Of a DNA stretch of 64,000 bases, positions 29,000 to 37,126 are shown in pieces (position 1 is the stretch's first letter; every line of letters begins with the position of its first letter). The translations under genes and the position numbers were made by a program. Source of the DNA: Bacteroidia bacterium Ga0077558 (GTDB lineage: Bacteria; Bacteroidota; Bacteroidia; Chitinophagales; Chitinophagaceae); the NCBI GenBank assembly GCA_001464625.1, contig LNFJ01000062.1:1-64000 (forward strand), in the 5' to 3' direction. The notes beneath the pieces are model-generated. The model searched no databases and had not been told where the DNA came from. It worked only from the letters and a program-made list of their open reading frames with translations.

Positions 29000-29007
29000 C
29001 AAATTTA
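29000..29007 (-). promoter_or_regulatory. -7 box of the HerA-NurA island operon
   Basis: TAAATTTG on the minus strand is a perfect TAnnTTTG match, 18 bp before ATG 28981. Just upstream, CTTAT and ATAAG (about 29011-29034) form a short spaced dyad that could be an operator for the XRE protein; this is weak. Confidence 0.6.
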
Positions 29008-29187
29008 TCGACTTATTTTGAAAGTCTTGATAAGAATTTTAGAGTATTTTTTAAAGGCTATAATAATTCCGGTTGTAAATGTTTGTCTGAAAATCAACAG
29101 TTTATTATTATACATTATGTCTTGTCGTTAGGGCAATCCACCCGAATAAGAAATGTTGAGAAAGATGCGGAGAGGTTGAAAATGCCG

Positions 29188-29241
29188 AGTAGCGAACAGA
29201 ACCCCGAAGAGTGCACCGGATCAAGTCCGGCGTAAACTTGC
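29188..29241. repeat. dispersed palindromic repeat, copy A
   Basis: The core AGTAGCGAACAGAACCCCGA with following AGAGTGC (29188-29214) recurs in reverse orientation at 31418-31464 and, partly, at 61591-61623. It is followed by the hairpin CCGGA-TCAAG-TCCGG (29216-29230). It sits in the 403-bp gap between the island and the transglutaminase gene. Confidence 0.55.
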
Positions 29242-29288
29242 AACTGGGTTGATAGTAGCAATGCAGCTGGGAAAATAAAAATTCAAGA

Positions 29289-29386
29289 TACCTCCTTCGT
29301 CGGTATGACAAAGAACGATATTGTCGGGATGACAAAAGACAACTTCGTCGGTATGACAAATCCACTAATCGTAGGGATGACAAAAA
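29289..29386. repeat. 24-bp tandem repeat, four copies
   Basis: The core GT(C/A)GG(T/G)ATGACAAA begins at 29299, 29323, 29347 and 29371, exactly 24 bp apart. The 10-base intervals are variable but start or end AT-rich (TTCGTC, ATTGTC, TTCGTC, AATCGT). The array ends 20 bp before the stop codon of the transglutaminase gene. The core is too short and the spacers too short for a CRISPR. Confidence 0.75.
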
Positions 29387-29406
29387 GCGGTAGTGGCTTT
29401 TTCAAC

Positions 29407-30363
29407 TTACTGCTGCTGCTGTATCTCCATAAATCTTCTATACGAATTATCCGGCACGGCAGGATTATGAACCTGGTAAGAAAAAACAGGTGTTACCGGA
29501 GTATCAATTTTTTTAGGAGAGCCATCTTCAATGGATACTGATACTTCCAATGTATGTTCGGAGGAACCTTTATAGGTTCCTTTAACAGGAGTGCAATCTG
29601 TAAAACTTCTGCCAATAGCTAAGCGTACATGCTTATCGCCAACAATACAATTATTAGTAGGGTCCACACCCAACCAACCATAAAATGGAATATAGGCTTC
29701 TACCCAGGCATGGGTGGCACCTGCACCACGCAGCTCATCGCTATCCGGACAAATATATCCACTCACATATCTTGCGGGTATGCCAACAATGCGCAACATC
29801 ACTAATAACACATGGGCAAAATCCTGGCACACTCCGGCTTTTAGTTTCCAGATCTCATCCACTTTTGTTTCTACATTGGTAATGCCTTTCTTGTATTCGA
29901 AATTGCTAAAAACATATGCACTCATTTGTTCTGCTATTGCAAATGGTGTTATTGTTTCATTCATGAATGATTGAACAACTCCGGTAATTTCCTGGTGACA
30001 ATCGCAATGTTCTTGCAGCATAAAATCCATGTAGGGAAATTCTTCCCGGATGGTTGCCAAATTATCCCATTGTGTTTCTGGTGCGGTATCATTGGCCGGC
30101 AGCGGCACTTCATGTACGATCACTTCAATATGTGACTCAATGGTTAACTGCGAATGTGGTTTGATGATAGAGAAGATGCCTACCTTATTGCCAAAATAAT
30201 CAGTAAATATTTCTACTGAAGGTTGATGCGTAACAATGAGGTCATGTTTTTTTACTTCCTGCTGTGCATCATCAATTGGGAAAAGCATAACCTGGTTGGC
30301 ACTGTCAATAACAGGTGAAGGGTAGGAGTAGCGGGTAATATGTTTGATACGGTACTTAGACAT
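29407..30363 (-). CDS. transglutaminase-like cysteine protease family protein
   Basis: 318 residues. The N-terminal beta domain (bacterial transglutaminase-like N) begins YRIKHITRYSYPSPV. The papain-fold core has the catalytic triad C179 (GVCQDFAHV), H218 (ATHAWVEAY) and D234 (GVDPTNN). It lies 20 bp after the alpha-E gene. With that gene and the ATP-grasp gene upstream it makes a conserved trio thought to carry out an unidentified peptide-ligation and cleavage chemistry. The biochemical substrate is unknown. Confidence 0.92.
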   Translation of the reverse strand: MSKYRIKHITRYSYPSPVIDSANQVMLFPIDDAQQEVKKHDLIVTHQPSVEIFTDYFGNKVGIFSIIKPHSQLTIESHIEVIVHEVPLPANDTAPETQWDNLATIREEFPYMDFMLQEHCDCHQEITGVVQSFMNETITPFAIAEQMSAYVFSNFEYKKGITNVETKVDEIWKLKAGVCQDFAHVLLVMLRIVGIPARYVSGYICPDSDELRGAGATHAWVEAYIPFYGWLGVDPTNNCIVGDKHVRLAIGRSFTDCTPVKGTYKGSSEHTLEVSVSIEDGSPKKIDTPVTPVFSYQVHNPAVPDNSYRRFMEIQQQQ

Positions 30364-30383
30364 AATTATAAAGTTGCGGCAAC

Positions 30384-31319
30384 TTAAGAATTGCCAAAAT
30401 AATATTGGTTGAAGGCAGCCGCTATTCCAAAAAGCTCCTGCCGGGTTTCTTGTAAAAATTTTTTTAATCCTTCGCTGTCGGTTGTTTTTACAGAACTATA
30501 TTTTACATTATTCATTGTTCGCCCAATTAAAAACTCCAGTTGCTTATAGCTTTCGGGCAGACTTTCGGTTTCTAAGCGTTCAAAATAGCGAAGTAATTGT
30601 TTAAGGCAATACGATAATGAATGCGGGAATGCATCATTATATATTATCTGGTGCAGCACCGGCTCCGCCTGGAAATTTCCGCGGTGTGTTTTTAAATAAA
30701 ATTCATACCCGGATAATGAATACAGCAAATATCGCAAGGCTGGTACTTCTGCCGGATGATGTAATTCGTAATTAAGCTCCGTTAATTTTATATTGAGCAT
30801 ATCCGTAGATAAGATTGCTCTTTCTAAGAATTTGCCAATGTTCAAATAGGTAAAACCTTCGCCACGGGCCATGGTTACATCTACAATACCATGGTACAGC
30901 ATGCCATTATGAATTAAGGAGTCCATGGCTGTTACCGGATCGCCTTGCGTTACCTGGAAATGAATTTGCTTATCTCTTATCAGGTGATAATAATCATTGA
31001 GGCATTGCCATACTTCTTTGGTAATATGATCTTGTACAGCCCTTGCATTTTCTCTTGCACGGGTTACATTGTTTAGCACCGAAGAGCTATTATTTTTATC
31101 CAGCAGCAAATGCTCCAGCACTTTGCTTGAATTGGCGCTGATGACTTTTAGCTCTTCCGGCGTAGCATTGCTATTTTTCACCAGCAAGGTGTGCCAGCTA
31201 AAATCTTTCACTTCATCCTGCGAGGAAATATAGTTGGTGCGAAGAATCCGCAACATCCCATTTGTCCGTTCCATATAACGGGCCATCCAGAAAACAGAAT
31301 CGGCAACTCTACTAAGCAT
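30384..31319 (-). CDS. alpha-E domain protein (DUF403)
   Basis: 311-residue, almost entirely helical protein beginning MLSRVADSVFWMARYMERT, the typical alpha-E start with repeated acidic/arginine helices (LERAILSTDMLN). Such proteins are nearly always encoded next to a circularly permuted ATP-grasp enzyme and a transglutaminase, as here. Here a 323-bp repeat-rich gap separates it from the ATP-grasp gene, while the transglutaminase follows after 20 bp. Confidence 0.92.
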   Translation of the reverse strand: MLSRVADSVFWMARYMERTNGMLRILRTNYISSQDEVKDFSWHTLLVKNSNATPEELKVISANSSKVLEHLLLDKNNSSSVLNNVTRARENARAVQDHITKEVWQCLNDYYHLIRDKQIHFQVTQGDPVTAMDSLIHNGMLYHGIVDVTMARGEGFTYLNIGKFLERAILSTDMLNIKLTELNYELHHPAEVPALRYLLYSLSGYEFYLKTHRGNFQAEPVLHQIIYNDAFPHSLSYCLKQLLRYFERLETESLPESYKQLEFLIGRTMNNVKYSSVKTTDSEGLKKFLQETRQELFGIAAAFNQYYFGNS

Positions 31320-31390
31320 TGTTTATTTGAAATAGTTTTTAATATTTTTTGTTATCAGCTTCTGTTCCCTGAGCATCTTCGTTGCGTCTG

Positions 31391-31555
31391 CCCACCGAAG
31401 CTTTGCGTAGGCGGGTCGCACTCTTCAGCGTCCTGCCTGCCTGCCGACAGGCAGGTTCGCTACTCATCAACCCACCCCATTTCACTACAGAAAAATATTT
31501 CCTCAATTCGCCTCCCGAAAAATCGGGACAGGCTCTCCAGGGAGGGGAAGTTTCT
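31391..31555. repeat. composite repeat cluster inside the ATP-grasp/alpha-E operon
   Basis: The 323-bp gap 31320-31642 contains, in order: a near-palindrome CCCACCGAAG...GTAGGCGGG (31391-31415); copy B of the dispersed repeat (31418-31464), in which the core GCACTCTTC...GTTCGCTACT is split by the hairpin CCTGCCTG-CCGA-CAGGCAGG (31436-31455); and CCTCCCGAAAAATCGGG with a later GGGAGG (about 31511-31550). No gene is seen here. Downstream sequence is AT-rich. Confidence 0.6.
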
Positions 31556-31626
31556 TTTACTATAAACTTTTTAACTTCCTTTTCTTTTAATCTTACTGCT
31601 ATATAAAAAAAATCATTGATCTGAGA

Positions 31627-31645
31627 GACTCCGAACTCCGAACTA
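31627..31645. repeat. GACTCCGAA word repeat over the ATP-grasp stop codon
   Basis: GACTCCGAACTCCGAACTA is two and a half copies of (GA)ACTCCG. The last bases supply the TAG stop of the minus-strand ATP-grasp gene. The repeat is related in style to the GACTCCC words inside gltX. Confidence 0.5.
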
Positions 31646-33088
31646 TCCTATGACCCAAGTATCCTTACTTCCACCTCCCTGCGATGAATTAACTACCAGC
31701 GAACCTTCTTTTAATGCTACTCTTGTTAATCCGCCCGGCACAATATCAATTCCATCAGGTCCGTATAAGGCATAAGGTCGCAGATCAACTCTTCTTGGTT
31801 GAAGTACACCATTAATATAACAGGGTGCTGATGATAAACTGATAATGGGTTGCGCAATAAAACTTCTCGGGTCGTCTTCAATGGCAATTTTAAATTGGTC
31901 CATTTCTTTTTCAGTGGCGGCGCTGCCGATCAGCATGCCATAGCCGCCGGATTCATTGGTTTTTTTAATGACCATTTTGTCCATGTTCTCAAAAACCACT
32001 TTTCTGTTTTCTGCATGGGCCAATTGATAGGTAGGCACATTTTTTAAAATCGGTTCTTCATTCAAATAATATTTTATCATGGCTGGTACGTACGAATACA
32101 CGGCTTTGTCATCGGCTACGCCATTGCCCATGGCATTTACTAATGCTACATGGCCTGTGCGGTATGCACCATATAATCCGGGTACACCCAACATACTATC
32201 ACCACGAAAAACTAAGGGATCAATAAAATCATCATCTACTCTTCGATAAATTACATCTACCTGTTTTAAACCGGTAGTTGTTTTCATATATACTTTATGA
32301 TTATCAACTACCAGATCGCTGCCTTCTACTAATTCAATTCCCATGAGCCTTGCCAGTGTTGTATGTTCGAAGTAAGCAGAATTATAAATACCTGGAGTAA
32401 GCAGTACCACCGTTGGATCACTTTTTTGCCTGTTGGCTAAAGCAACCAGGTTCTTCAATAACAGATCAGGATAATCTTTTACAGAACGTACATTGTTTTT
32501 CGGCAACAAGTCTGGAAAGATGCGATAAGTAATGCTGCGATTTTCCAGCATATAAGAAACCCCGGATGGTGTACGCAAATTGTCTTCCAGCACATAATAC
32601 GTTCCATCATGGTCACGGATCAGGTCAATACCGGAGATATGCGTATAAATATCAAATGGCACATTCACATTTACCATCTGCCGTACAAAGTTGGGGCAGG
32701 AGTAAATTAATTTTGCCGGAACAATACCATCTTTAATTATGAATTGCTGGTGGTAAATATCTTTTAGAAAAATATTCAGGGCTTTCAATCGCTGCTTAAT
32801 GCCTGCTTCTATATGTTTCCACTCGGCTGCTTCTAATATGCGGGGAATAATATCGAACGGGAATATTTTTTCAATGCCTTCGCCGCTGCTGTACACGGTG
32901 AACGTAATGCCCTGGCTCATAAATAATTTTTTCGCCAGTTCATCCTTATGCGTCATTTCATCGGCCGATAAATTTTGGATCGCAGAAACAAAATGCTGGT
33001 AGGAATTTCTTACACCTCCGGCCGCAAACATTTCATCCCACACCCGGGGCTCCACATTATAATTGGCTAACAGCGAAAAATCTTCCAT
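31643..33088 (-). CDS. circularly permuted type 2 ATP-grasp protein (DUF404/DUF407)
   Basis: 481 residues with the family landmarks RILEAAEWKHIEAGIKQRL, GIDLIRDHDGTYYVLEDNLR, an ATP-binding region with VVLLTPGIYNSAYFEH and MVIKKTNESGGYGMLIG (glycine-rich loop), and IAQPIISLSSAPCY. Expected chemistry is ATP-dependent carboxylate-amine ligation of an unknown peptide. It is the first gene of the trio with alpha-E and transglutaminase proteins. The C-terminus ends inside a word repeat. Confidence 0.92.
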   Translation of the reverse strand: MEDFSLLANYNVEPRVWDEMFAAGGVRNSYQHFVSAIQNLSADEMTHKDELAKKLFMSQGITFTVYSSGEGIEKIFPFDIIPRILEAAEWKHIEAGIKQRLKALNIFLKDIYHQQFIIKDGIVPAKLIYSCPNFVRQMVNVNVPFDIYTHISGIDLIRDHDGTYYVLEDNLRTPSGVSYMLENRSITYRIFPDLLPKNNVRSVKDYPDLLLKNLVALANRQKSDPTVVLLTPGIYNSAYFEHTTLARLMGIELVEGSDLVVDNHKVYMKTTTGLKQVDVIYRRVDDDFIDPLVFRGDSMLGVPGLYGAYRTGHVALVNAMGNGVADDKAVYSYVPAMIKYYLNEEPILKNVPTYQLAHAENRKVVFENMDKMVIKKTNESGGYGMLIGSAATEKEMDQFKIAIEDDPRSFIAQPIISLSSAPCYINGVLQPRRVDLRPYALYGPDGIDIVPGGLTRVALKEGSLVVNSSQGGGSKDTWVIG

Positions 33089-33158
33089 ATACCTATGAAA
33101 TTACAAAGGAATAAATGTAAAAAGTAAACAGGTGGAAGCAATCGAAGTGCAAATGGAT

Positions 33159-33566
33159 CTAGAAACTACGATGTTCCTCAACCCATGCTGTAATATACTC
33201 ACTGATTTCAGAAGTTGGAGTGCCGGGAGCAAATAATTTTCCAACTCCCATTTCGTTCAGGGTTTTCATATCGTCTTCGGGAATGATGCCCCCGCCAGTC
33301 AACAGCACATCATCCATTTTCTTTTCTTTCATCAACGCAATTACTTTGGGAAAAATGGTATTGTGTGCACCAGAGAGAATGCTGATGCCGATAGCATCCA
33401 CATCTTCCTGCAATGCTGCATTTACTACCATTTCGGGAGTTTGGCGAAGACCGGTATAGATCACCTCCATACCTGCATCTCTTAATGCCGTAGCAATTAC
33501 TTTGGCGCCACGGTCATGACCGTCTAATCCTACTTTGGCAACTAATACTCGTACAGGTCTGTTCAT
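33159..33566 (-). CDS. cobalamin-binding domain protein (methylmalonyl-CoA mutase small/C-terminal type)
   Basis: 135 residues from ATG 33566. It consists only of a B12-binding Rossmann-like domain with DxHxxG as D15-G-H17-D-R-G20, the GISILSGAH and LLTGGGIIP loops, and a normal C-terminus. It is the stand-alone cobalamin subunit type (like MCM C-terminal domain or glutamate/ethylmalonyl mutase small subunits). The catalytic partner is not encoded in the window. An earlier non-ATG start at 33587 is less likely. Confidence 0.88.
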   Translation of the reverse strand: MNRPVRVLVAKVGLDGHDRGAKVIATALRDAGMEVIYTGLRQTPEMVVNAALQEDVDAIGISILSGAHNTIFPKVIALMKEKKMDDVLLTGGGIIPEDDMKTLNEMGVGKLFAPGTPTSEISEYITAWVEEHRSF

Positions 33567-33720
33567 ACCGGCAAACTTATTAATCAAAAATACATTTCTT
33601 TAGCCAACAGCTTAGTAAATTATGCCGATGGTACATCCGGAATAATTCAACATTGCTGCTACATGCGGCTCTATACCGGCAAAGTTTAGCTAATTTGTAA
33701 TCACAATTTAGAAATGCACT

Positions 33721-34710
33721 ATGAAATATAGAAAGTTTGGAAACACCAGCCTTACAGTAAGTGAGATTGGATTTGGGGCCTGGGCTATTGGCGGCGGAGC
33801 GATGATTGGAACTACCTCTATTGGCTGGGGCGATTCGGATGATACTGTTTCAGAAAAAGCAATTTATGCATCACTGGATGCGGGGATTAATTTTTTTGAT
33901 ACGGCAGATATTTATGGCTTAGGCCATTCGGAAGAGTTACTGGGAAAAACAATTGGAAAGAATAAAGAAATCATCATTGCCACAAAAGTGGGAAATGTTT
34001 CCCGTAATGATCAGTTCACCACCGATTACTCTAAAGACCATATACTAAATGCCTGCGAAGAAAGCCTCCGGCGATTGCAACGGAATGTGATTGATTATTA
34101 CCAGTTGCATACCGCCAGGTTATCGCATCTGCAACAAGGAGATTGTATTGAAGCCATGCAATTGCTGCAGCAACAAGGTAAGATCCGCTACTGGGGTTTA
34201 TCGTTAAATACCTTCGACCCCTTGCCGGAAGCCAATTTTTTAATGGAAAAGAAATTGGGTAATGGATTTCAGTTGGTATTGAACCTGCTTAATCAAAAAG
34301 CATTGACGCTACTTTCTACAGCGGCCAAAAATGGTTGTGGAATTATTGCAAGGATGCCTTTACAATTTGGATTGCTGACGGGTAAGTTTGATACCGGTGT
34401 TTCTTTCTCTGCTACCGATCATCGAAAAAACAGGTTGGTGACACCAGTTATTGAAGCAGCTAATAAAGCTTTGCACCCTGTTTGGAATTTATATGCAAAA
34501 TATAATTGTACAAAAACCCAATTGGCATTGAGCTATATACTTAGTTACCCGGAAGTATCCACCATTATTCCGGGAATACGTACGCCAAAACAAGCGGAAC
34601 AAAATACAAGCGGCTTATTTATGTTGCTTCCCGAAGACCGGCTATTAATTGAACAATCAGGCAGAGAAAGTTTTGTGGAAGTGATGCAGTTGATACAACA
34701 ACAGGGTTAA
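33721..34710 (+). CDS. aldo/keto reductase
   Basis: NADPH-dependent oxidoreductase of the AKR superfamily. The 329-residue barrel has the catalytic set in order: FFDTADIYGLGHSEELLG (Asp and Tyr), IIATKVGN (Lys) and DYYQLHTAR (His). The C-terminal cofactor loop is TIIPGIRTPKQAEQN. The gene is solitary, between convergent or divergent neighbours. Physiological substrate unknown. Confidence 0.93.
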   Translation: MKYRKFGNTSLTVSEIGFGAWAIGGGAMIGTTSIGWGDSDDTVSEKAIYASLDAGINFFDTADIYGLGHSEELLGKTIGKNKEIIIATKVGNVSRNDQFTTDYSKDHILNACEESLRRLQRNVIDYYQLHTARLSHLQQGDCIEAMQLLQQQGKIRYWGLSLNTFDPLPEANFLMEKKLGNGFQLVLNLLNQKALTLLSTAAKNGCGIIARMPLQFGLLTGKFDTGVSFSATDHRKNRLVTPVIEAANKALHPVWNLYAKYNCTKTQLALSYILSYPEVSTIIPGIRTPKQAEQNTSGLFMLLPEDRLLIEQSGRESFVEVMQLIQQQG

Positions 34711-34797
34711 GTATCGCTTATTTTTATTTTTTTGTTGAGACCTTTTTGTCTTTGTTTTTTTTAAAAAGATTTAAAAGTCGTTATTTAAGAAAATAAA

Positions 34798-36318
34798 TTA
34801 AAAAGCTAATAATGCATTCTTTATCCTTATAACAGTTTCCTCTTTACCCAACAACTCGGCTATATTAAAAACCGGAGGTCCAAACTTTCCTCCTACCAAC
34901 ATAATGCGAAAAGGAAGTTGTAATTCTCCAGGTTTGATATTCTTTTCTGTAGCCAGCTCTTTAAAACTATTTTCTAACTCAATTGCATTCCATTCTGTAG
35001 CAGTCTGTAGTTTTTCAGTATAAACAACAAAGAAATTTTTCTTATCCTCGTTCCATTTCGGTTTCACTGCATCTACATCCAATGTTTCAGGAACTTTAAA
35101 AAAGAAAGAGGAATGCTGAACAAAATCGGGCAACAAGGTGCAACGGTCTTTTACCAGTTCAATTACTTTCTCCAGCAAAACATCATCGCTAACAGTAACG
35201 CCATTCTGTGAAAGCAGTGTTTTGACTCCCGACTCCAAACTCCCGACTCCCGACTTTTTAATCCATTCATGATTGAACCACTTGGCTTTTTCATAATCAA
35301 ACTTTGCTCCGGCACTATGCACTCTTTCCATAGAGAACTTCTCAATTAATTCTTCCATCGAAAAAATTTCCTGTTCACCACCATCATTCCATCCAAGCAG
35401 TGCAAGCAGGTTAAGAAAGGCTTCAGGTAAAAATCCTTTTTCTTTAAAGCCTTCTGTCAGCTCACCGGTTTTTGGATCATTCCAGTTCATGGCAAATACG
35501 GGGAAGCCATATTTGGCACCATCTCTTTTGCTCAACTTTCCATTCGGCCCAAGTATCAATGGAAAGTGAGCCCACTGCGGCATATTCTCCAAACCGAATA
35601 AATATTTCCAGAGTAAAATATGAACCGGTGCAGATGGTAACCATTCTTCACCTCTGAAAGCATGACTGATCTCCATTAAATGATCATCCACCACAACTGC
35701 GAGATGATAGGTTGGCATTCCATCAGCTTTCAACAATACTTTATCATCAACCAATGATGTTTCAAATTTTACTTCGCCCCGTATCATATCCGTAAAGCTC
35801 ACCGTTTCATTCTCCGGCATTTTAATACGGATCACATGTCTGGTTCCTGCAGCTAATAATTTTTGTGTTTCATCGGAAGATAAGGTCAACGAGTTCCGCA
35901 TTTTCATACGGATAGTATGGTCGTATTGTGGCGAAGGGTTATTATCTGTTTTGAAATCATGCCTCATTTTTTCCAAGTCCTCCGGTGTATCAAATGCATA
36001 ATAAGCATATCCATCTTTTACCAATTGCTCAGCATATTGGCGATAGCTTTCTTTTCTTTCACTCTGGCGATAGGGGCCATAGTTGCCACCATGCTGCACA
36101 CTTTCATCAGGTTCCAGTCCGCACCATTTTAAGGTGTCAAAAATATATTCTTCGGCACCAGCTACATAACGGCTTTGGTCGGTGTCTTCGATCCGAACTA
36201 AAAAATCACCACCATGTTTTTTTGCAAATAGATAATTGTATAAAACTGTTCGTACACCGCCCAGGTGCAAGCCACCGGTAGGACTTGGCGCAAAACGAAC
36301 TCTTACTTTTTTACTCAT
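34798..36318 (-). CDS. gltX: glutamyl-tRNA synthetase with an in-frame word-repeat insertion
   Basis: Class I aminoacyl-tRNA synthetase that charges tRNA-Glu. It has the HIGH-type motif PSPTGGLHLGG near 9-19, RIEDTDQSRY, and the KMSKS equivalent KLSKRDG. ATG 36318 follows a perfect -7 box; a TTG at 36327 lies inside that box. At about residues 354-366, between the catalytic part and the anticodon-binding domain (after WFNHEWIKK), SGVGSLESGV is encoded by a tandem of GACTCCC words (35224-35254). That looks like an insertion of a repeat otherwise found between genes. The frame stays open, so the enzyme should be functional. Confidence 0.95.
   Translation of the reverse strand: MSKKVRVRFAPSPTGGLHLGGVRTVLYNYLFAKKHGGDFLVRIEDTDQSRYVAGAEEYIFDTLKWCGLEPDESVQHGGNYGPYRQSERKESYRQYAEQLVKDGYAYYAFDTPEDLEKMRHDFKTDNNPSPQYDHTIRMKMRNSLTLSSDETQKLLAAGTRHVIRIKMPENETVSFTDMIRGEVKFETSLVDDKVLLKADGMPTYHLAVVVDDHLMEISHAFRGEEWLPSAPVHILLWKYLFGLENMPQWAHFPLILGPNGKLSKRDGAKYGFPVFAMNWNDPKTGELTEGFKEKGFLPEAFLNLLALLGWNDGGEQEIFSMEELIEKFSMERVHSAGAKFDYEKAKWFNHEWIKKSGVGSLESGVKTLLSQNGVTVSDDVLLEKVIELVKDRCTLLPDFVQHSSFFFKVPETLDVDAVKPKWNEDKKNFFVVYTEKLQTATEWNAIELENSFKELATEKNIKPGELQLPFRIMLVGGKFGPPVFNIAELLGKEETVIRIKNALLAF
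35224..35254. repeat. GACTCCC word repeat inside gltX
   Basis: Four word copies (GACTCCC, GACTCCAA, ACTCCC, GACTCCCGAC) lie in the gltX coding sequence. They have the same style as the intergenic word repeats elsewhere in the window. The repeat encodes Ser-Gly-Val units. Confidence 0.65.
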
Positions 36319-36324
36319 AGGCTG

Positions 36325-36373
36325 CAAAGATAGAGAGGTTTCAGGTTTATGGTTTGCAGTTTGAAGTTTGTTG
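36325..36373 (-). promoter_or_regulatory. word-repeat promoter of gltX
   Basis: On the minus strand, AAACTTCAAACTGCAAACC-like words (36337-36373) lead into TATCTTTG (36325-36332), a perfect -7 box. ATG follows 6 bp later. The arrangement matches terC and lspA. Confidence 0.6.
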
Positions 36374-36418
36374 TTATTTCAGTTAGTCTATAAAAGCGAT
36401 AAAGAAACACGGAACTTT

Positions 36419-36453
36419 AAGAACAAGAAACAAAAAACCAAAAACTCAAAACT
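36419..36453. repeat. AAACAA/AAACC word repeat before the deacetylase gene
   Basis: AAGAACAAGAAACAAAAAAC followed by CAAAAACTCAAAACT ends 13 bp before the ATG at 36466. It is a low-complexity run of word variants similar to the one before gltX. A weak TATCTTG follows at about 36455. Confidence 0.45.
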
Positions 36454-36465
36454 GTATCTTGCCTT

Positions 36466-37092
36466 ATGAATTATTTTGTAAAAACTCCCTGGTGGTTGAA
36501 GAAGTTGTATCCGCAGCGGCTATGGAGTATTGCTACAAAAGAAAAAATCATTTATCTCACATTTGATGATGGGCCACACCCCATTGCCACTCCTTTTGTG
36601 CTGGATGAATTAAAGAATCATAATGCGAAAGCTACTTTTTTTTGCATCGGTAAAAATGTGGTTGACCATCCGGTTATTTATAAAAGAATTTTGGAAGAAG
36701 GGCATTCGGTAGGCAATCATACCCAACATCACCTGAATGGATGGAAAACAACGAAGGATGATTATCTGGCCAATATTGCTGAAGCTTCAACACATATTAA
36801 GTCAAATCTCTTCAGACCACCATATGGAAGAATTCGTTCATCCCAGGCCCGAAAAGTAAATGTTGTGTTGAAAGATAAATCCTCAAAAATTGTAATGTGG
36901 GATGTGTTAAGTGGAGACTTTGATGAGGTGTTAACTAACGAAAGCTGTCTTAAAAATGTAATTGGTAATGCTGGTGCAGGCTCAATTATTGTATTTCACG
37001 ATAGTGAAAAAGCTTTTGCAAAAATGCAATTTGTTTTACCGCAAGTACTCCAATTATTTACCGAAAAAGGCTTTGTTTTTCGGTCTTTGTAG
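36466..37092 (+). CDS. polysaccharide deacetylase (NodB homology domain)
   Basis: Carbohydrate esterase family 4 deacetylase acting on N-acetylated sugars such as peptidoglycan or chito-oligomers. Motifs: TFDDGP (32-37, with the catalytic base and metal Asp), H85 and H89 in GNHTQHH, RPPYG (117-121) and a late IVFHDS. The 208-residue protein is little more than the domain. No convincing signal peptide is visible, only an aromatic N-terminus, so location is uncertain. A terminator follows at 37127. Confidence 0.92.
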   Translation: MNYFVKTPWWLKKLYPQRLWSIATKEKIIYLTFDDGPHPIATPFVLDELKNHNAKATFFCIGKNVVDHPVIYKRILEEGHSVGNHTQHHLNGWKTTKDDYLANIAEASTHIKSNLFRPPYGRIRSSQARKVNVVLKDKSSKIVMWDVLSGDFDEVLTNESCLKNVIGNAGAGSIIVFHDSEKAFAKMQFVLPQVLQLFTEKGFVFRSL

Positions 37093-37126
37093 CCTTAAAA
37101 AAATCGGTTCGGGTATAAAAAAGTTA

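Noticed and set aside
29108-29383. Minus-strand frame of 91 codons over the repeat region
   Set aside because: Composition is Arg/Ser/Tyr/Cys-heavy, it spans the tandem and palindromic repeats, and it has no promoter or recognisable domain.
29299-29384. Regularly spaced repeats as a CRISPR array
   Set aside because: The core is 14 bp and the intervals are 10 bp. CRISPR repeats and spacers are each about 25-40 bp, and no cas gene is present.
29305-29541. Plus-strand frame encoding VGMTK-type peptide repeats
   Set aside because: The repeats arise from the 24-bp DNA array; the rest is antisense to the transglutaminase C-terminus.
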